A stretch of 64,000 nucleotides of DNA from an uncultured Slackia sp. (GTDB lineage: Bacteria > Actinomycetota > Coriobacteriia > Coriobacteriales > Eggerthellaceae): contig NZ_CAUHPG010000001.1 in assembly GCF_959608125.1 (NCBI RefSeq), positions 108,503-172,502 on the forward strand, given 5' to 3'. Both the position numbers and the translations under genes were made by a program. Shown piece after piece: positions 46,799 through 54,997 of the stretch; within the stretch, counting starts at the first letter, position 1, and the number at the start of each line of letters is the position of its first letter. Below the pieces are notes generated by a model. The model did no database searches and was not told the origin of the DNA. It saw nothing but the letters and a program-made list of their open reading frames with translations.

Positions 46799-47019
46799 AC
46801 CCCTAGCCTAGATGACGGCCCCGTCGCGAATCCAGGCGGCTCGGCGATCCGTCCCGGATCGATTCCTGCCGTCATCTTCCCGCAATCCGTCGCCGCGCCG
46901 CACCCCGCTCGCCCGCAACCGCCTTTTCCCAAAACGCAACCGAAACATGGTGGCCGCAACCGCGCGAAACGGCGAAACTTTATGCCAAGCAAACAGCCTA
47001 CCGAGTGAAGGAGGACGCC

Positions 47020-48189
47020 ATGAGCTTCAGTGCAAACCTTCAGCACCTTCGTGCGACACGCTCCATGACCCAAGAACAGCTCGCCATGCTGCTCGGCGTA
47101 AGCAGGCAGGCCGTTTCGAAATGGGAATCGGACGCGGCCTATCCCGAAATGGACAAACTCTTGCGCCTGTGCGACATCTTCGAATGCTCGCTCGACGAGC
47201 TTGCCCGCGGCGATCTGACGCATCGGCCCGACGAACCCGCGCTGGCCGTCGCCCCGGGACCGGCCAGCGACATCTGCGATTACGACCGTCACATGCGTGC
47301 GCGAGCGGCCATCGTCGCCACGGGAGTATCCTGCGCGCTGCTCGGCGTTGCCGGATTCTGCGGCACAGGCGGTATCGCAATCTACGGAATCGAGACGCAA
47401 TACATCATGTGGCCGTACGTATTCCTTCTGGCAGGCATCCTGCCCGCCTGCGCTCTGCTGATTTTCGCCCAAAGCGCCCATCGCTCGTTCACGCGCCGCC
47501 ATCCTTTCGTCGGGGACTTCTATAGCGAAGAGGACAAAGTCCGTGCACGAAAACAGCGTGGCATGGCATGGGCGGCGGCGGTCGTCATCACGATCGTGGG
47601 TGCCGCCGTCTGCTGGTTCCAGACGATTCCGCTACAGCATCTCTACGGCGGGCTGGCCTCGCTGAACATCTCGCTCGCATGCGCCGCATGGCCCGTGGTC
47701 TACGCATCGATGCGCGCATCGTCCGTCAACGTTGCCTCTTACAACCGTCGCATGGAAGAGCGCGCCGCGTGGCAAGACCACGAAGCCCGCCGCTTAAGCC
47801 TGGTTGCACGCCCGAGCAACGCCGCCGCGCATCAAGAGCTGCCGCCGTGCACCGACAAAACGCAGGGTTGCCGCACGCCGGCGCAAAGCGAATCGCCCGA
47901 AGCCGGCCCGCTCGATTCGGCGCTTGTTTCATACGAAGCCGACCCGCACACCCTTGACGCCGGCGGCGCGCCATGCGAACGCCAGGCCGGTGCGGAATCG
48001 CTTTACTACCGCATTCAGGAGAGAAGAAAGGCCGCGACGGGCGTGATCATGGCGCTTTCCGCGATCGTCGCGCTAATGACGCTTTTCGTCCTGCGCAGCC
48101 CCAACTGGATGCTCGCCCCGATCATCGGCGTGCTCGCATGCGTCGTCGCATGGATCGCCATGCCCTTCATAAGGCAATGGCGTCGTTAG
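47020..48189 (+). CDS. XRE-family regulator fused to a multi-TM membrane domain
   Basis: 389 aa. N-terminal helix-turn-helix (about 5-60: NLQHLRATRSMTQEQLAMLL, GVSRQAVSKWESDAAYPEMD) then about four hydrophobic segments (97-222), a hydrophilic region (230-330) and two more near the C-terminus. Membrane-tethered XRE regulators of this type are frequent in Coriobacteriia and Firmicutes; targets unknown. ATG at 47020 has GAAGGAGGAC upstream. Divergent from the prepilin peptidase (221 bases), which could be its target. Confidence 0.87.
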   Translation: MSFSANLQHLRATRSMTQEQLAMLLGVSRQAVSKWESDAAYPEMDKLLRLCDIFECSLDELARGDLTHRPDEPALAVAPGPASDICDYDRHMRARAAIVATGVSCALLGVAGFCGTGGIAIYGIETQYIMWPYVFLLAGILPACALLIFAQSAHRSFTRRHPFVGDFYSEEDKVRARKQRGMAWAAAVVITIVGAAVCWFQTIPLQHLYGGLASLNISLACAAWPVVYASMRASSVNVASYNRRMEERAAWQDHEARRLSLVARPSNAAAHQELPPCTDKTQGCRTPAQSESPEAGPLDSALVSYEADPHTLDAGGAPCERQAGAESLYYRIQERRKAATGVIMALSAIVALMTLFVLRSPNWMLAPIIGVLACVVAWIAMPFIRQWRR

Positions 48190-48248
48190 TGCGGAAAAAA
48201 GCGCGTTGCGCCGCCATGCATTATGCAGAAGCTCCGATGACACTGAAT

Positions 48249-48277
48249 GTTATTTACACTGTAAAGTAACGTATAAT
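48249..48277 (+). promoter_or_regulatory. Orphan promoter with overlapping operator palindrome
   Basis: Near-perfect inverted repeat GTTA-TTTACA-C-TGTAAA-g-TAAC (48249-48270) immediately followed by a consensus -10 TATAAT (48272-48277). Reads rightward into a region where only a minus-strand gene (sua5) is annotated. The best -35 is poor, as expected for an activated or tightly operator-controlled promoter. Confidence 0.5.
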
Positions 48278-48339
48278 TCCAGTTCGTAGGCAAAATGACC
48301 GCAAAAGGGAAACGAGCTTCGCATGCTCAAGAACGAAAG

Positions 48340-48375
48340 GCGAAGGCCTGGACGGCTATCCATCCAGGCCTTCGC
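48340..48375. terminator. Hairpin terminator after sua5 (possibly bidirectional)
   Basis: Perfect 13-bp stem GCGAAGGCCTGGA / TCCAGGCCTTCGC with a 10-base loop; minus strand continues CTTTCGTTCTTG. Lies 38 bases past the sua5 stop and also about 60 bases downstream of the orphan promoter start. Confidence 0.75.
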
Positions 48376-48412
48376 GGCAAAGATTCTTTCAAGCCGATCA
48401 AGCACGGCTAGG

Positions 48413-49012
48413 CTATACAAGCGCAAACAGATCCTTCTCCGTCACCGAGCCGTGGCGCAGCACCATCGGACGCGACCCCGTACAGTCGACCACGGTCGAA
48501 GAAATGCCGCTGCGCGGCGAACCGTCGCCGAGCGCAGCCGCTACCAAGCCAAGCAGCTCGCGATCGACCTCGTCGAACGTGTGCGCGGGAGGCTTCCCCT
48601 GAAAATTGGCGCTCGAGGTTGCGAGCGGAAAGCCGACGCGTTCGATCAACGCGAGCGCGACGGGATCGTTCGGCATGCGCAACGCGATAGTGCCGTTCTC
48701 GGCGCGAAACGCCTCGGGCACATTGCCTGCAGCCTTCACGATCAAGGTCAAAGGACCGGGCCAGAACTTCTCGGCCGCCGCAAGCGCATACGCAGGAACA
48801 TCGCGGCCGTAGAACGCGAGCGCGCTCTTTTTGCCGACGAGCCAAGGGATGGCCTTATCGGAATCGCGGCGCTTGATGTCGTAGAGCACCTGGGGCGTTT
48901 TCGCCAGGCCAACCGCCACGCCTATGCCGTAAACGGTATCGGTCGGAAACACCACGGGCTTGCCTGCGGTCAGCGCCGCAGCGGTTTTCTCGATGCTATC
49001 GGTCTGTTTCAT
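48413..49012 (-). CDS. L-threonylcarbamoyladenylate synthase, Sua5/YrdC family
   Basis: 199 aa YrdC domain, first step of tRNA t6A37 synthesis (Thr, bicarbonate and ATP). Conserved pieces: VVFPTDTVYGIG, DIKRRDSDKAIPWLV (K-R-x-x-x-K pattern), WPGPLTLIVKA, IALRMPNDP, LATSSANFQGKPP. There is no C-terminal Sua5 domain, so it is the short YrdC/TsaC type. ATG at 49012 has GCGAGG 7 bases upstream; the longer frame to 49102 lacks an RBS. Confidence 0.93.
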   Translation of the reverse strand: MKQTDSIEKTAAALTAGKPVVFPTDTVYGIGVAVGLAKTPQVLYDIKRRDSDKAIPWLVGKKSALAFYGRDVPAYALAAAEKFWPGPLTLIVKAAGNVPEAFRAENGTIALRMPNDPVALALIERVGFPLATSSANFQGKPPAHTFDEVDRELLGLVAAALGDGSPRSGISSTVVDCTGSRPMVLRHGSVTEKDLFALV

Positions 49013-49314
49013 GAAAACCTCGCTTTCACGGCCGCGCCTCGGCGGCATCGTCGATTCCGCATAATACCCGCAGGCAAGCACGCGACGCGTTTCAGCAGCC
49101 ATTCGTTACAGCTTCAACAGAACGGCCGCCGGTATTTTGGAAAAATCAGCAACATGAGGCCGAAAAATCGAAGCTCTGCCACGCGCAAAGCCCCGAAGAC
49201 GCCCCATTATCACTTCAGAATGCTCTTTAATACTCATCTAATTGATAAATGTAGAATAAAATGACGCACCAAAGCAGGGCAGCGCGTCCATTCGTGGCAA
49301 ACCCTCGAAAAAAT

Positions 49315-49335
49315 GGCCGCAACGGCCTCTTTTTT
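49315..49335 (+). terminator. Orphan plus-strand terminator-like element
   Basis: GGCCG-CAA-CGGCC stem-loop followed by TCTTTTTT on the plus strand, where no plus-strand gene is annotated upstream. An A-run on its left side means it could also act on minus-strand transcripts. Confidence 0.45.
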
Positions 49336-49370
49336 CCAAAGAACGCCCCAAAGCGCCGCTCGACAGCCAA

Positions 49371-49399
49371 AGGGCCTCCGACACGAAGCCGGAGGCCCT
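49371..49399 (-). terminator. Terminator of the NCS1-DUF917-hydantoinase operon
   Basis: Perfect 10-bp stem AGGGCCTCCG / CGGAGGCCCT, 9-base loop, 21 bases past the hydantoinase stop; short T3 follows. Confidence 0.7.
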
Positions 49400-49419
49400 C
49401 CTTCGAGCGCGCGGCGCGG

Positions 49420-50973
49420 CTATTGCGCCAGATCGCCCGCCGCCTTCACCTTCACGCGGTTGGTGTGGCCGGGATAGTACTGCAGGGGTACGTCCTCGGA
49501 ATCGATGATTTCCACCGTCTCGCGGATGGCGCCTGCCTCGACCGCCTGGTCGATGGCCGCAGCGCGGGCGGCGGCCAGAGCCTGCTCGCGCGGCGTCACG
49601 TCGTAATCGACGAGCGCCTCGTATGTACCGCTCACCTTGGAAATGGCGGAGCCGATCGCATTGGCGCAGCCGGAGTGCTCAGGCTTCACGCATTCGGCCG
49701 TGCCTGCCAGGTCGGTCGGCAGGATGATGCAGCCGCCGCCCACCAGAATAGCGTCGATGTCGTCATTGGACACCTTCATCATATCGATGCCCTCTTCCAC
49801 CAGCTCGCGCATGGCGTCGAGCGCCTTATTGGCGAAGGCCTCGTCGATATGCGCGACCTTGGAAGCGTCGCCCACCTCGGCCATGCCCAGACGCACCGCG
49901 ATATCGGTGGCCGTCATGACGTCGCCGCCGAAAACGAGCGCGTGCTTGGTAATCTCGTAGCCCACCGAATCAGGACCCACGGTGACGCGGCCGTCTTCAT
50001 GCTCGCGCACGATGGAGCCGCCGCCCAGACCGATCGAGATGACGTCGGGCATGCGGAAGTTCGTGCGCACGCCGCCGATCGTCACCGCCACGCCGCTTTC
50101 GCGCGGGAATCCGCTCTGCAGAACGCCCAGGTCGGTGGTGGTGCCGCCCACGTCGATAACGATGGCGTCTTCCATCTTGGACAGATAGCTTGCGCCGCGG
50201 ATGGAATTGGTGGGGCCGCATGCGATGGTGAGGATCGGATACTGGCGAGCGTGCTCGATGGTCATGAGCGTGCCGTCGTTCTGAGACAGGTACACGTCGG
50301 CGTTCGTGATGCCGCGTTCGGCGAGGCTTTTCGCGAAGCCTTCGGTGAAGCGCTTGGCGACCTCATGAAGAGCAGCGTTGAGAATGGTGGCGTTTTCTCG
50401 CTCGACCAAACCCATGGAGCCGATTTCGGACGAAATGGACACGTGGACGTCTTCGCCGAGCACCTCGCGCGCGATCTGCGCGGCGGCAAGCTCGTCGTCG
50501 TTGCGGACGCTAGAGAACACGCAGCTGATCGCCACGGCGCCGACTTTGCCCTTCACGCCCTCGAAGAACGAACGGCACGCCGCTTCGTCGAATTCGGCGA
50601 GGCGCTTGCCGTCATACTCGAAGCCGCCGCCGATAATGGCGGAATCCACCGCGACGGCCGCGATGTCGTCGGCCCAGTCGACCATCGGGGGAATGCCCAC
50701 CGATGCAGGCGCGCCGATACGCAGGATGGCGATGGGAGCCAGGCCCTTGCGCTCGACGATAGCGTTGGTGCACTGCGTGGTGCCGAGCATCGCCTGGCCG
50801 ATCTGCGCCGGATCGACGCCGCTCGCAGCCAGGACGGCGTCGACCGCGCCCATGATGCCTTCGTAGATATCGCCCGACGTAGGGTTCTTGATGGCAGCCA
50901 CCACATCGAGATTCTCATCGATCAAGACCGCGTCGGTGTTCGTGCCTCCGACGTCGATACCGAGTTTATACAT
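49420..50973 (-). CDS. HyuA-type hydantoinase/oxoprolinase family protein
   Basis: 517 aa ASKHA-fold ATP-dependent cyclic-amide hydrolase. Phosphate loops are LGIDVGGTNTDAVLID (4-19) and VIDVGGTTTDLGVL (about 280). It is shorter than classic HyuA/5-oxoprolinase subunits (about 680) and no HyuB partner is encoded. It is the last gene of an NCS1-DUF917-DUF917-HyuA operon, which suggests ring-opening of an imported hydantoin-like or imidazolone-like compound; substrate is inference. 79 bases separate it from the preceding DUF917 gene. Confidence 0.9.
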   Translation of the reverse strand: MYKLGIDVGGTNTDAVLIDENLDVVAAIKNPTSGDIYEGIMGAVDAVLAASGVDPAQIGQAMLGTTQCTNAIVERKGLAPIAILRIGAPASVGIPPMVDWADDIAAVAVDSAIIGGGFEYDGKRLAEFDEAACRSFFEGVKGKVGAVAISCVFSSVRNDDELAAAQIAREVLGEDVHVSISSEIGSMGLVERENATILNAALHEVAKRFTEGFAKSLAERGITNADVYLSQNDGTLMTIEHARQYPILTIACGPTNSIRGASYLSKMEDAIVIDVGGTTTDLGVLQSGFPRESGVAVTIGGVRTNFRMPDVISIGLGGGSIVREHEDGRVTVGPDSVGYEITKHALVFGGDVMTATDIAVRLGMAEVGDASKVAHIDEAFANKALDAMRELVEEGIDMMKVSNDDIDAILVGGGCIILPTDLAGTAECVKPEHSGCANAIGSAISKVSGTYEALVDYDVTPREQALAAARAAAIDQAVEAGAIRETVEIIDSEDVPLQYYPGHTNRVKVKAAGDLAQ

Positions 50974-51052
50974 TGGTTCCTCCTCTTTCGAAACGCCCCG
51001 AAAGGCGCGTCATCCGATCGAATGCAAGGCGCCGATACGCCTCGTTTCGACG

Positions 51053-52141
51053 CTATTTCTTGCAACGCTCCTCGACGGGGATATAGTCGGTGTCGAGGCC
51101 GAAATAGCGCGGTCCCGCGAGCTCGAGGCCCTCGGGGGTACGCCACAGATGGAAACATGGCAGCCCCACGGCCAGCACACGCTTGCCGTACTTGAGCGCA
51201 TCGGTGGGAATGGGCATGAACGTCTCCGTATCCACCAGGCAGATCAAGTCGGGAGTCGTGGCAACGATCTCGCCCTCGACGGTGCAGGCGAGATTCTCGT
51301 TCTGGAATTCGACGAACGCATTGCGACCCTTGTCCTCGCCGATGCCGTCGAGCATCACGCGGCCGAAATTGAAACCGCCGCGCGTCTCGCGCACCAAGTC
51401 GGCGATCTTGCCCTTGAACAGACGATGGCCCTGGGTGTATTCGAGGAAGTACTGCTCGGGCGTCATGCCTTCGGGACAATTCTTGATCGCTCTGATCGTA
51501 CGCCCGAGCTCCTGCGAACGCGTCACGATGCCCTTCACGCCGAATTCCTTGACGACGCGCGCCTCCATGACGTACTCGACGCTCAGCACCGATCCGCCGC
51601 ATGCGGTGCAGCCCGCGCGGCACACGGTTTCGACCCATTTGTTGGTAACCGTCTCCATCAGGCCCAGGTTGCCCTTCTCGTCGATGAAGATCATCGGGCT
51701 TGCGCTCTGGCCGCCGATGGTGAACGTGACCATCTGGATTTCGGGGAACGCACGGCCCATGCCGTCCACGTCCACCATGGGAAGGCCGAGACGCGCCGCC
51801 GCAGCGATCGGCAGCATGGAGTTCACACCGCCCGCCTCGATCGGCATGACGGCGGTCGCCTTCTTTCCGTAGTAGGTCTCTATCATGTCGAGCAGCTTGG
51901 CGAATTCGTTGTTGCCGACGGCTTTCTCGGTCAAAATCGTGGGAGCGCCGACCGACGCCACGGGAACCACCACGGCATCGTCGTCGAGCTCATCCACGTC
52001 GATCAGCGTGACCTCGCCGCATTCCTTCACCGCGCCGATAGCGGTCAATTTGCCGATGTACGGGTCGCCTCCGCCGCCCGCGCCCAGAAGCGCCGCGCCG
52101 AGAGCGATCTCTTCGATATCCTGTATGCCCAGCTTACGCAT
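51053..52141 (-). CDS. DUF917 (S-methyl-thiohydantoin-desulfurase-type) protein, downstream copy
   Basis: 362 aa. Begins MRKLGIQDIEEIALGAALLG followed by AGGGGDPYIGKL, the DUF917 signature. As I recall, Pfam now names this family after an S-methyl-thiohydantoin desulfurase; other members are unassigned. About 50% of positions look identical to the adjacent copy by eye. It differs in a Cys-rich stretch VCRAGCTACGGSV (about 195-207) that the upstream copy lacks (EITTASGGQV). ATG at 52141 follows AAGGGGGACC and lies 8 bases inside the upstream gene, indicating coupling. Confidence 0.88.
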   Translation of the reverse strand: MRKLGIQDIEEIALGAALLGAGGGGDPYIGKLTAIGAVKECGEVTLIDVDELDDDAVVVPVASVGAPTILTEKAVGNNEFAKLLDMIETYYGKKATAVMPIEAGGVNSMLPIAAAARLGLPMVDVDGMGRAFPEIQMVTFTIGGQSASPMIFIDEKGNLGLMETVTNKWVETVCRAGCTACGGSVLSVEYVMEARVVKEFGVKGIVTRSQELGRTIRAIKNCPEGMTPEQYFLEYTQGHRLFKGKIADLVRETRGGFNFGRVMLDGIGEDKGRNAFVEFQNENLACTVEGEIVATTPDLICLVDTETFMPIPTDALKYGKRVLAVGLPCFHLWRTPEGLELAGPRYFGLDTDYIPVEERCKK

Positions 52142-53234
52142 TGGTCCCCCTTGCAGACGCGCGGTCTTCCACCGGCACGTAATCGATATCCAGCCCGAAC
52201 CAGCGCGGACCGGCAAGCTCGAGGCCGCCTTCAGTACGCCATGCCGGATCGCACGGCAGGCCGACGACCAGCACGCGCTTGCCGTACTTGAGGTTCTCGG
52301 TGGTAACAGGAACGAACGTCTCGGAATCGACCAGGCAGATCAGGTCGGGAACCGTGGCGACGATTTCGCCGTCGACCTCGGCGTAGATGTTCTCGTTCTG
52401 GAACTCGACCACCGCCTCGCGGCCCTTGTCTTCCGCGATTCCCTCGAGCGTCACCTTGCCGAAGTTGAAGCCTTCGCGCGTTTCTCGCAGCACGTCGCAG
52501 ATCTTGCCCTTGAAGAAGCGCAGCGCGCCGCTTTCGCGCAGGAAATACGCCTCGGGCTCTTCGCCTTCGGCGTCGGACGCGGTACGGATGACGCGACCGA
52601 GCTTCTGAGCATAGTCGACCGTACCGGATACGACGCTCGTCTTCATCTTCGCGCCCGTCATCGGCGAAGCAAGCGTGGTCACTTGTCCGCCCGAAGCCGT
52701 GGTGATTTCTCGGCCGATCGATTCGGTCCAGTCGTTATCGATGGTGTAGAGAACAGTGCAGTTCCCCTTTTCATCGGCGATGATGAACGGGTTGGTGGAC
52801 ACGCCGTTGAGCGTGAACGTATCCTGCTGGATGCCGGGAAATGCTCGGCCCATGCCGTCCGCATTGACCAGAGGAAGTCCCGCGCGCGCCGCCGCGCTGA
52901 TCGGAATCATGGAATTCATGCCGCCGGCCTCGGACAGCAGAAACGCATCGAGCTTCTTGCCGAGCATGCGCTCCATCATCGCGCGCACCTTCGGATACTC
53001 GATGCCGTTGGTGCCCTTCTCGAGAGAAACGCTCGGCGCGCCCACGCCGCAGATGGGAGCGACCGTCCAATCGTCGGGAACCTCATCGGGGTCGAGCAGC
53101 GTCACGGGACCATGCTCCTTCACGGCGGCAATGGCCTCGAGGCGGCCCATATACGGATCGCCTCCGCCTCCCGAACCGAGGAGCGACGAACCGAGCGCGA
53201 TATCGTCGATATCTTCCAAACCTATCGTGCGCAC
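52134..53234 (-). CDS. DUF917 (S-methyl-thiohydantoin-desulfurase-type) protein, upstream copy
   Basis: 366 aa. MRTIGLEDIDDIALGSSLLG then SGGGGDPYMGRL; shared family blocks EAGGMNSMIPISAAARAGLP, VNADGMGRAFPGIQ, and C-terminal LICLVDSETFVPVTTENLKY. In such tandem pairs the two proteins may form a heteromer. Second gene of the cassette, 109 bases after the NCS1 permease. Confidence 0.88.
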   Translation of the reverse strand: MRTIGLEDIDDIALGSSLLGSGGGGDPYMGRLEAIAAVKEHGPVTLLDPDEVPDDWTVAPICGVGAPSVSLEKGTNGIEYPKVRAMMERMLGKKLDAFLLSEAGGMNSMIPISAAARAGLPLVNADGMGRAFPGIQQDTFTLNGVSTNPFIIADEKGNCTVLYTIDNDWTESIGREITTASGGQVTTLASPMTGAKMKTSVVSGTVDYAQKLGRVIRTASDAEGEEPEAYFLRESGALRFFKGKICDVLRETREGFNFGKVTLEGIAEDKGREAVVEFQNENIYAEVDGEIVATVPDLICLVDSETFVPVTTENLKYGKRVLVVGLPCDPAWRTEGGLELAGPRWFGLDIDYVPVEDRASARGTNA

Positions 53235-53343
53235 GTCGATATCCTTTCCTTCTTCGTCCGCCCCGCAGAGCGAACCTTTTCCTTACATGCCGAAGGCGCC
53301 CGCGCACGCACGGACGCCCGGTTTCCTCAATAACGACGCCCGT

Positions 53344-54693
53344 CTAACGCTGCGGGGTCTTGATCTGGATGGGACCGTCGAACGACGGCAGCTTCATGGC
53401 CTTGTAGATAAGAACGTACAGCGCCATGGAAACCACGATACCGTTGACGGGCCCGAGCAAAAACGGAATGTCCAAGAACGCGAGCGCGGTGCCCGCGAAC
53501 GTGCCGCCCGTGATCATAGCCACCACGGCACCGACCACGAAGCTCACGATGCCGGGAATCGACACGCCGTCGAGCGGCTTGAAGTTCTCGGGACGCGCCT
53601 TGCGCACCAGCCAGTAGTCGGCGATCATGGAGCCCGCCAGCGCCGGAATCATGGCCGAGAGCAGCGTAAGGAAGAACGTGAAATGGTCCATGATGCCTAT
53701 CGCCGCCAGCACGATGCCGATCGCGCCCGACGCGATGGTTGAAATCTTGTAGCCGCGTTCGCCCTTGCCGAGCATGACCGCGAAAGCCAGGCCTGCCGAA
53801 TAAGCATTGCTCACATTGACGGTCCACGTGCTTGCCACAAGCGCCACCATGCCGACCACCGCCAGGCCGAGGCCCGCCATGATCAGCGTGATATCGCCGC
53901 CCGACTCGGGAACCACGATGGCAAGCACCGCGCCGATCATCATCACGACGACGTTTGCGGGCCACACGCCCGCCGCCGAAGATATCACGGCGTCGCGACG
54001 GCTTTTCGCATAACGGGTGAAATCGCCGATGGTGGCACCGCCGAGCGCGAACAGGCCGACGGAGATATTGATGCCTGCGACCAAGCCCATGCCTTCGGCG
54101 GGAACGTAGTCGAACACGCTGTCGACACCCGCACCCGAAACGGACACGACCAGGCCGTACATGCAGATGATGAACAGCAGCGGCAACGCGATGTAGTTGA
54201 CCCATTTCACGCCGTCGAAGCCGAACACCGCCGTGACCAGCATCAAGCCGCCCAGCACCACCGACGATACCCAGACAGGAATCTCGAAGCCGGTGATTTC
54301 GGCAAGAGCGATGGAAAACGACGAGCCGCATACGGCCGTCTGCACGCCGAACCAACCGATGAGCGCCAGGCCCACGACGATGCTGATCAGATAGCGCCCG
54401 CCCGTCTTGCCCAATGCCGCAGTGGAAAGCGCCGAGGTGGGAAGACCCAAGTCGGAAGACTGCATGGCGACAAGCACCATGTAGGCCGTGATGATACCGA
54501 AGCCGACGAAAGCAGCGATGAAGCTATCGCCCAAGGTAAGCGCCGCGCCGAGGGCCGCGCCCGTCATAAGCGTCGAAACGTTGAACGCATTGCTGATCCA
54601 GATAACCGTAAGCGGCCACAAACCCCGCTTCTCCGATTCGTCGACATGCATTCCTTCGGTTTCGAAGCTCATAGCCTCGGATTCAGACGACAT
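53344..54693 (-). CDS. NCS1-family permease (cytosine/purine/hydantoin type)
   Basis: 449 aa with about twelve hydrophobic segments. LeuT-fold symporter family that includes CodB and the hydantoin transporter Mhp1. Landmarks: LTVIWISNAFNVSTLMTGAA in TM1, GWFGVQTAVCGSSFSIAL in TM3, GDFTRYAKSRRDA in the middle loop, MIADYWLVRKA near TM10. The link to hydantoinase and DUF917 genes favours a hydantoin/imidazolone-like or purine-related substrate over cytosine. ATG at 54693 follows AAAGGGGG; the longer frame to 54810 is not family-like. Confidence 0.92.
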   Translation of the reverse strand: MSSESEAMSFETEGMHVDESEKRGLWPLTVIWISNAFNVSTLMTGAALGAALTLGDSFIAAFVGFGIITAYMVLVAMQSSDLGLPTSALSTAALGKTGGRYLISIVVGLALIGWFGVQTAVCGSSFSIALAEITGFEIPVWVSSVVLGGLMLVTAVFGFDGVKWVNYIALPLLFIICMYGLVVSVSGAGVDSVFDYVPAEGMGLVAGINISVGLFALGGATIGDFTRYAKSRRDAVISSAAGVWPANVVVMMIGAVLAIVVPESGGDITLIMAGLGLAVVGMVALVASTWTVNVSNAYSAGLAFAVMLGKGERGYKISTIASGAIGIVLAAIGIMDHFTFFLTLLSAMIPALAGSMIADYWLVRKARPENFKPLDGVSIPGIVSFVVGAVVAMITGGTFAGTALAFLDIPFLLGPVNGIVVSMALYVLIYKAMKLPSFDGPIQIKTPQR

Positions 54694-54834
54694 AGACGCC
54701 CCCTTTCGTGCGATACGGCCGATACGTCGAAGACGCGGCAGGCGAACGCCTTTCCGAACCGTGCAGGCGACACGAAAAATCGCCCGAGGGCGATCGGTGT
54801 CGGCGCTCATGCCCGCATCTCGACAATGCGCCTC

Positions 54835-54875
54835 AGTCTAGCACACTAAAGCGCGATATTGATACGGAATGTATC
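54835..54875 (-). promoter_or_regulatory. Promoter and candidate operator of the NCS1 cassette
   Basis: Minus strand TGC followed by TAGACT (extended -10, 54835-54843), and an inverted repeat GATAC-GGAAT-GTATC (54861-54875) at about the -35 position. A leader of about 135 bases results. Confidence 0.45.
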
Positions 54876-54920
54876 GTGTAACATGCACGAAAACAGGAAA
54901 TCGACGGTTGAATTTAAGCT

Positions 54921-54941
54921 ATAACGCATCAAATAACGCAT
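54921..54941. repeat. 12-base tandem repeat (ATAACGCAT units)
   Basis: ATAACGCAT occurs at 54921-54929 and 54933-54941, followed by a further partial ATAACG. Upstream of the NCS1 promoter; possible binding half-sites. Confidence 0.5.
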
Positions 54942-54997
54942 AACGAAGACCTTCATGCACGACGGCCGGCACATCGAGTCCGGCCGCAGACGGCGCC

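Larger units (their letters stand above)
49013..49419. other. Intergenic region sua5 / hydantoinase cassette
   Basis: 407 bases. An AT-rich patch at 49219-49262 with TAGAAT-like hexamers, a small hairpin with a T-run on the plus strand (49315-49335) and the hydantoinase terminator (49371-49399). No gene is supportable. Confidence 0.4.
54694..54997. other. Control region upstream of the NCS1 cassette
   Basis: 304 bases, no gene. Extended -10 (54835-54843), a GATAC/GTATC inverted repeat (54861-54875), a 12-base tandem repeat with ATAACGCAT (54921-54941), and a CGGCCGG/CCGGCCG hairpin (54963-54986) after the DUF3784-type gene. Confidence 0.5.

Noticed and set aside
48323..49264. 313-codon plus-strand open frame opposite sua5
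   Set aside because: Antisense to a clear YrdC domain gene; only the short leader part was kept as a possible sRNA/micro-ORF finding.
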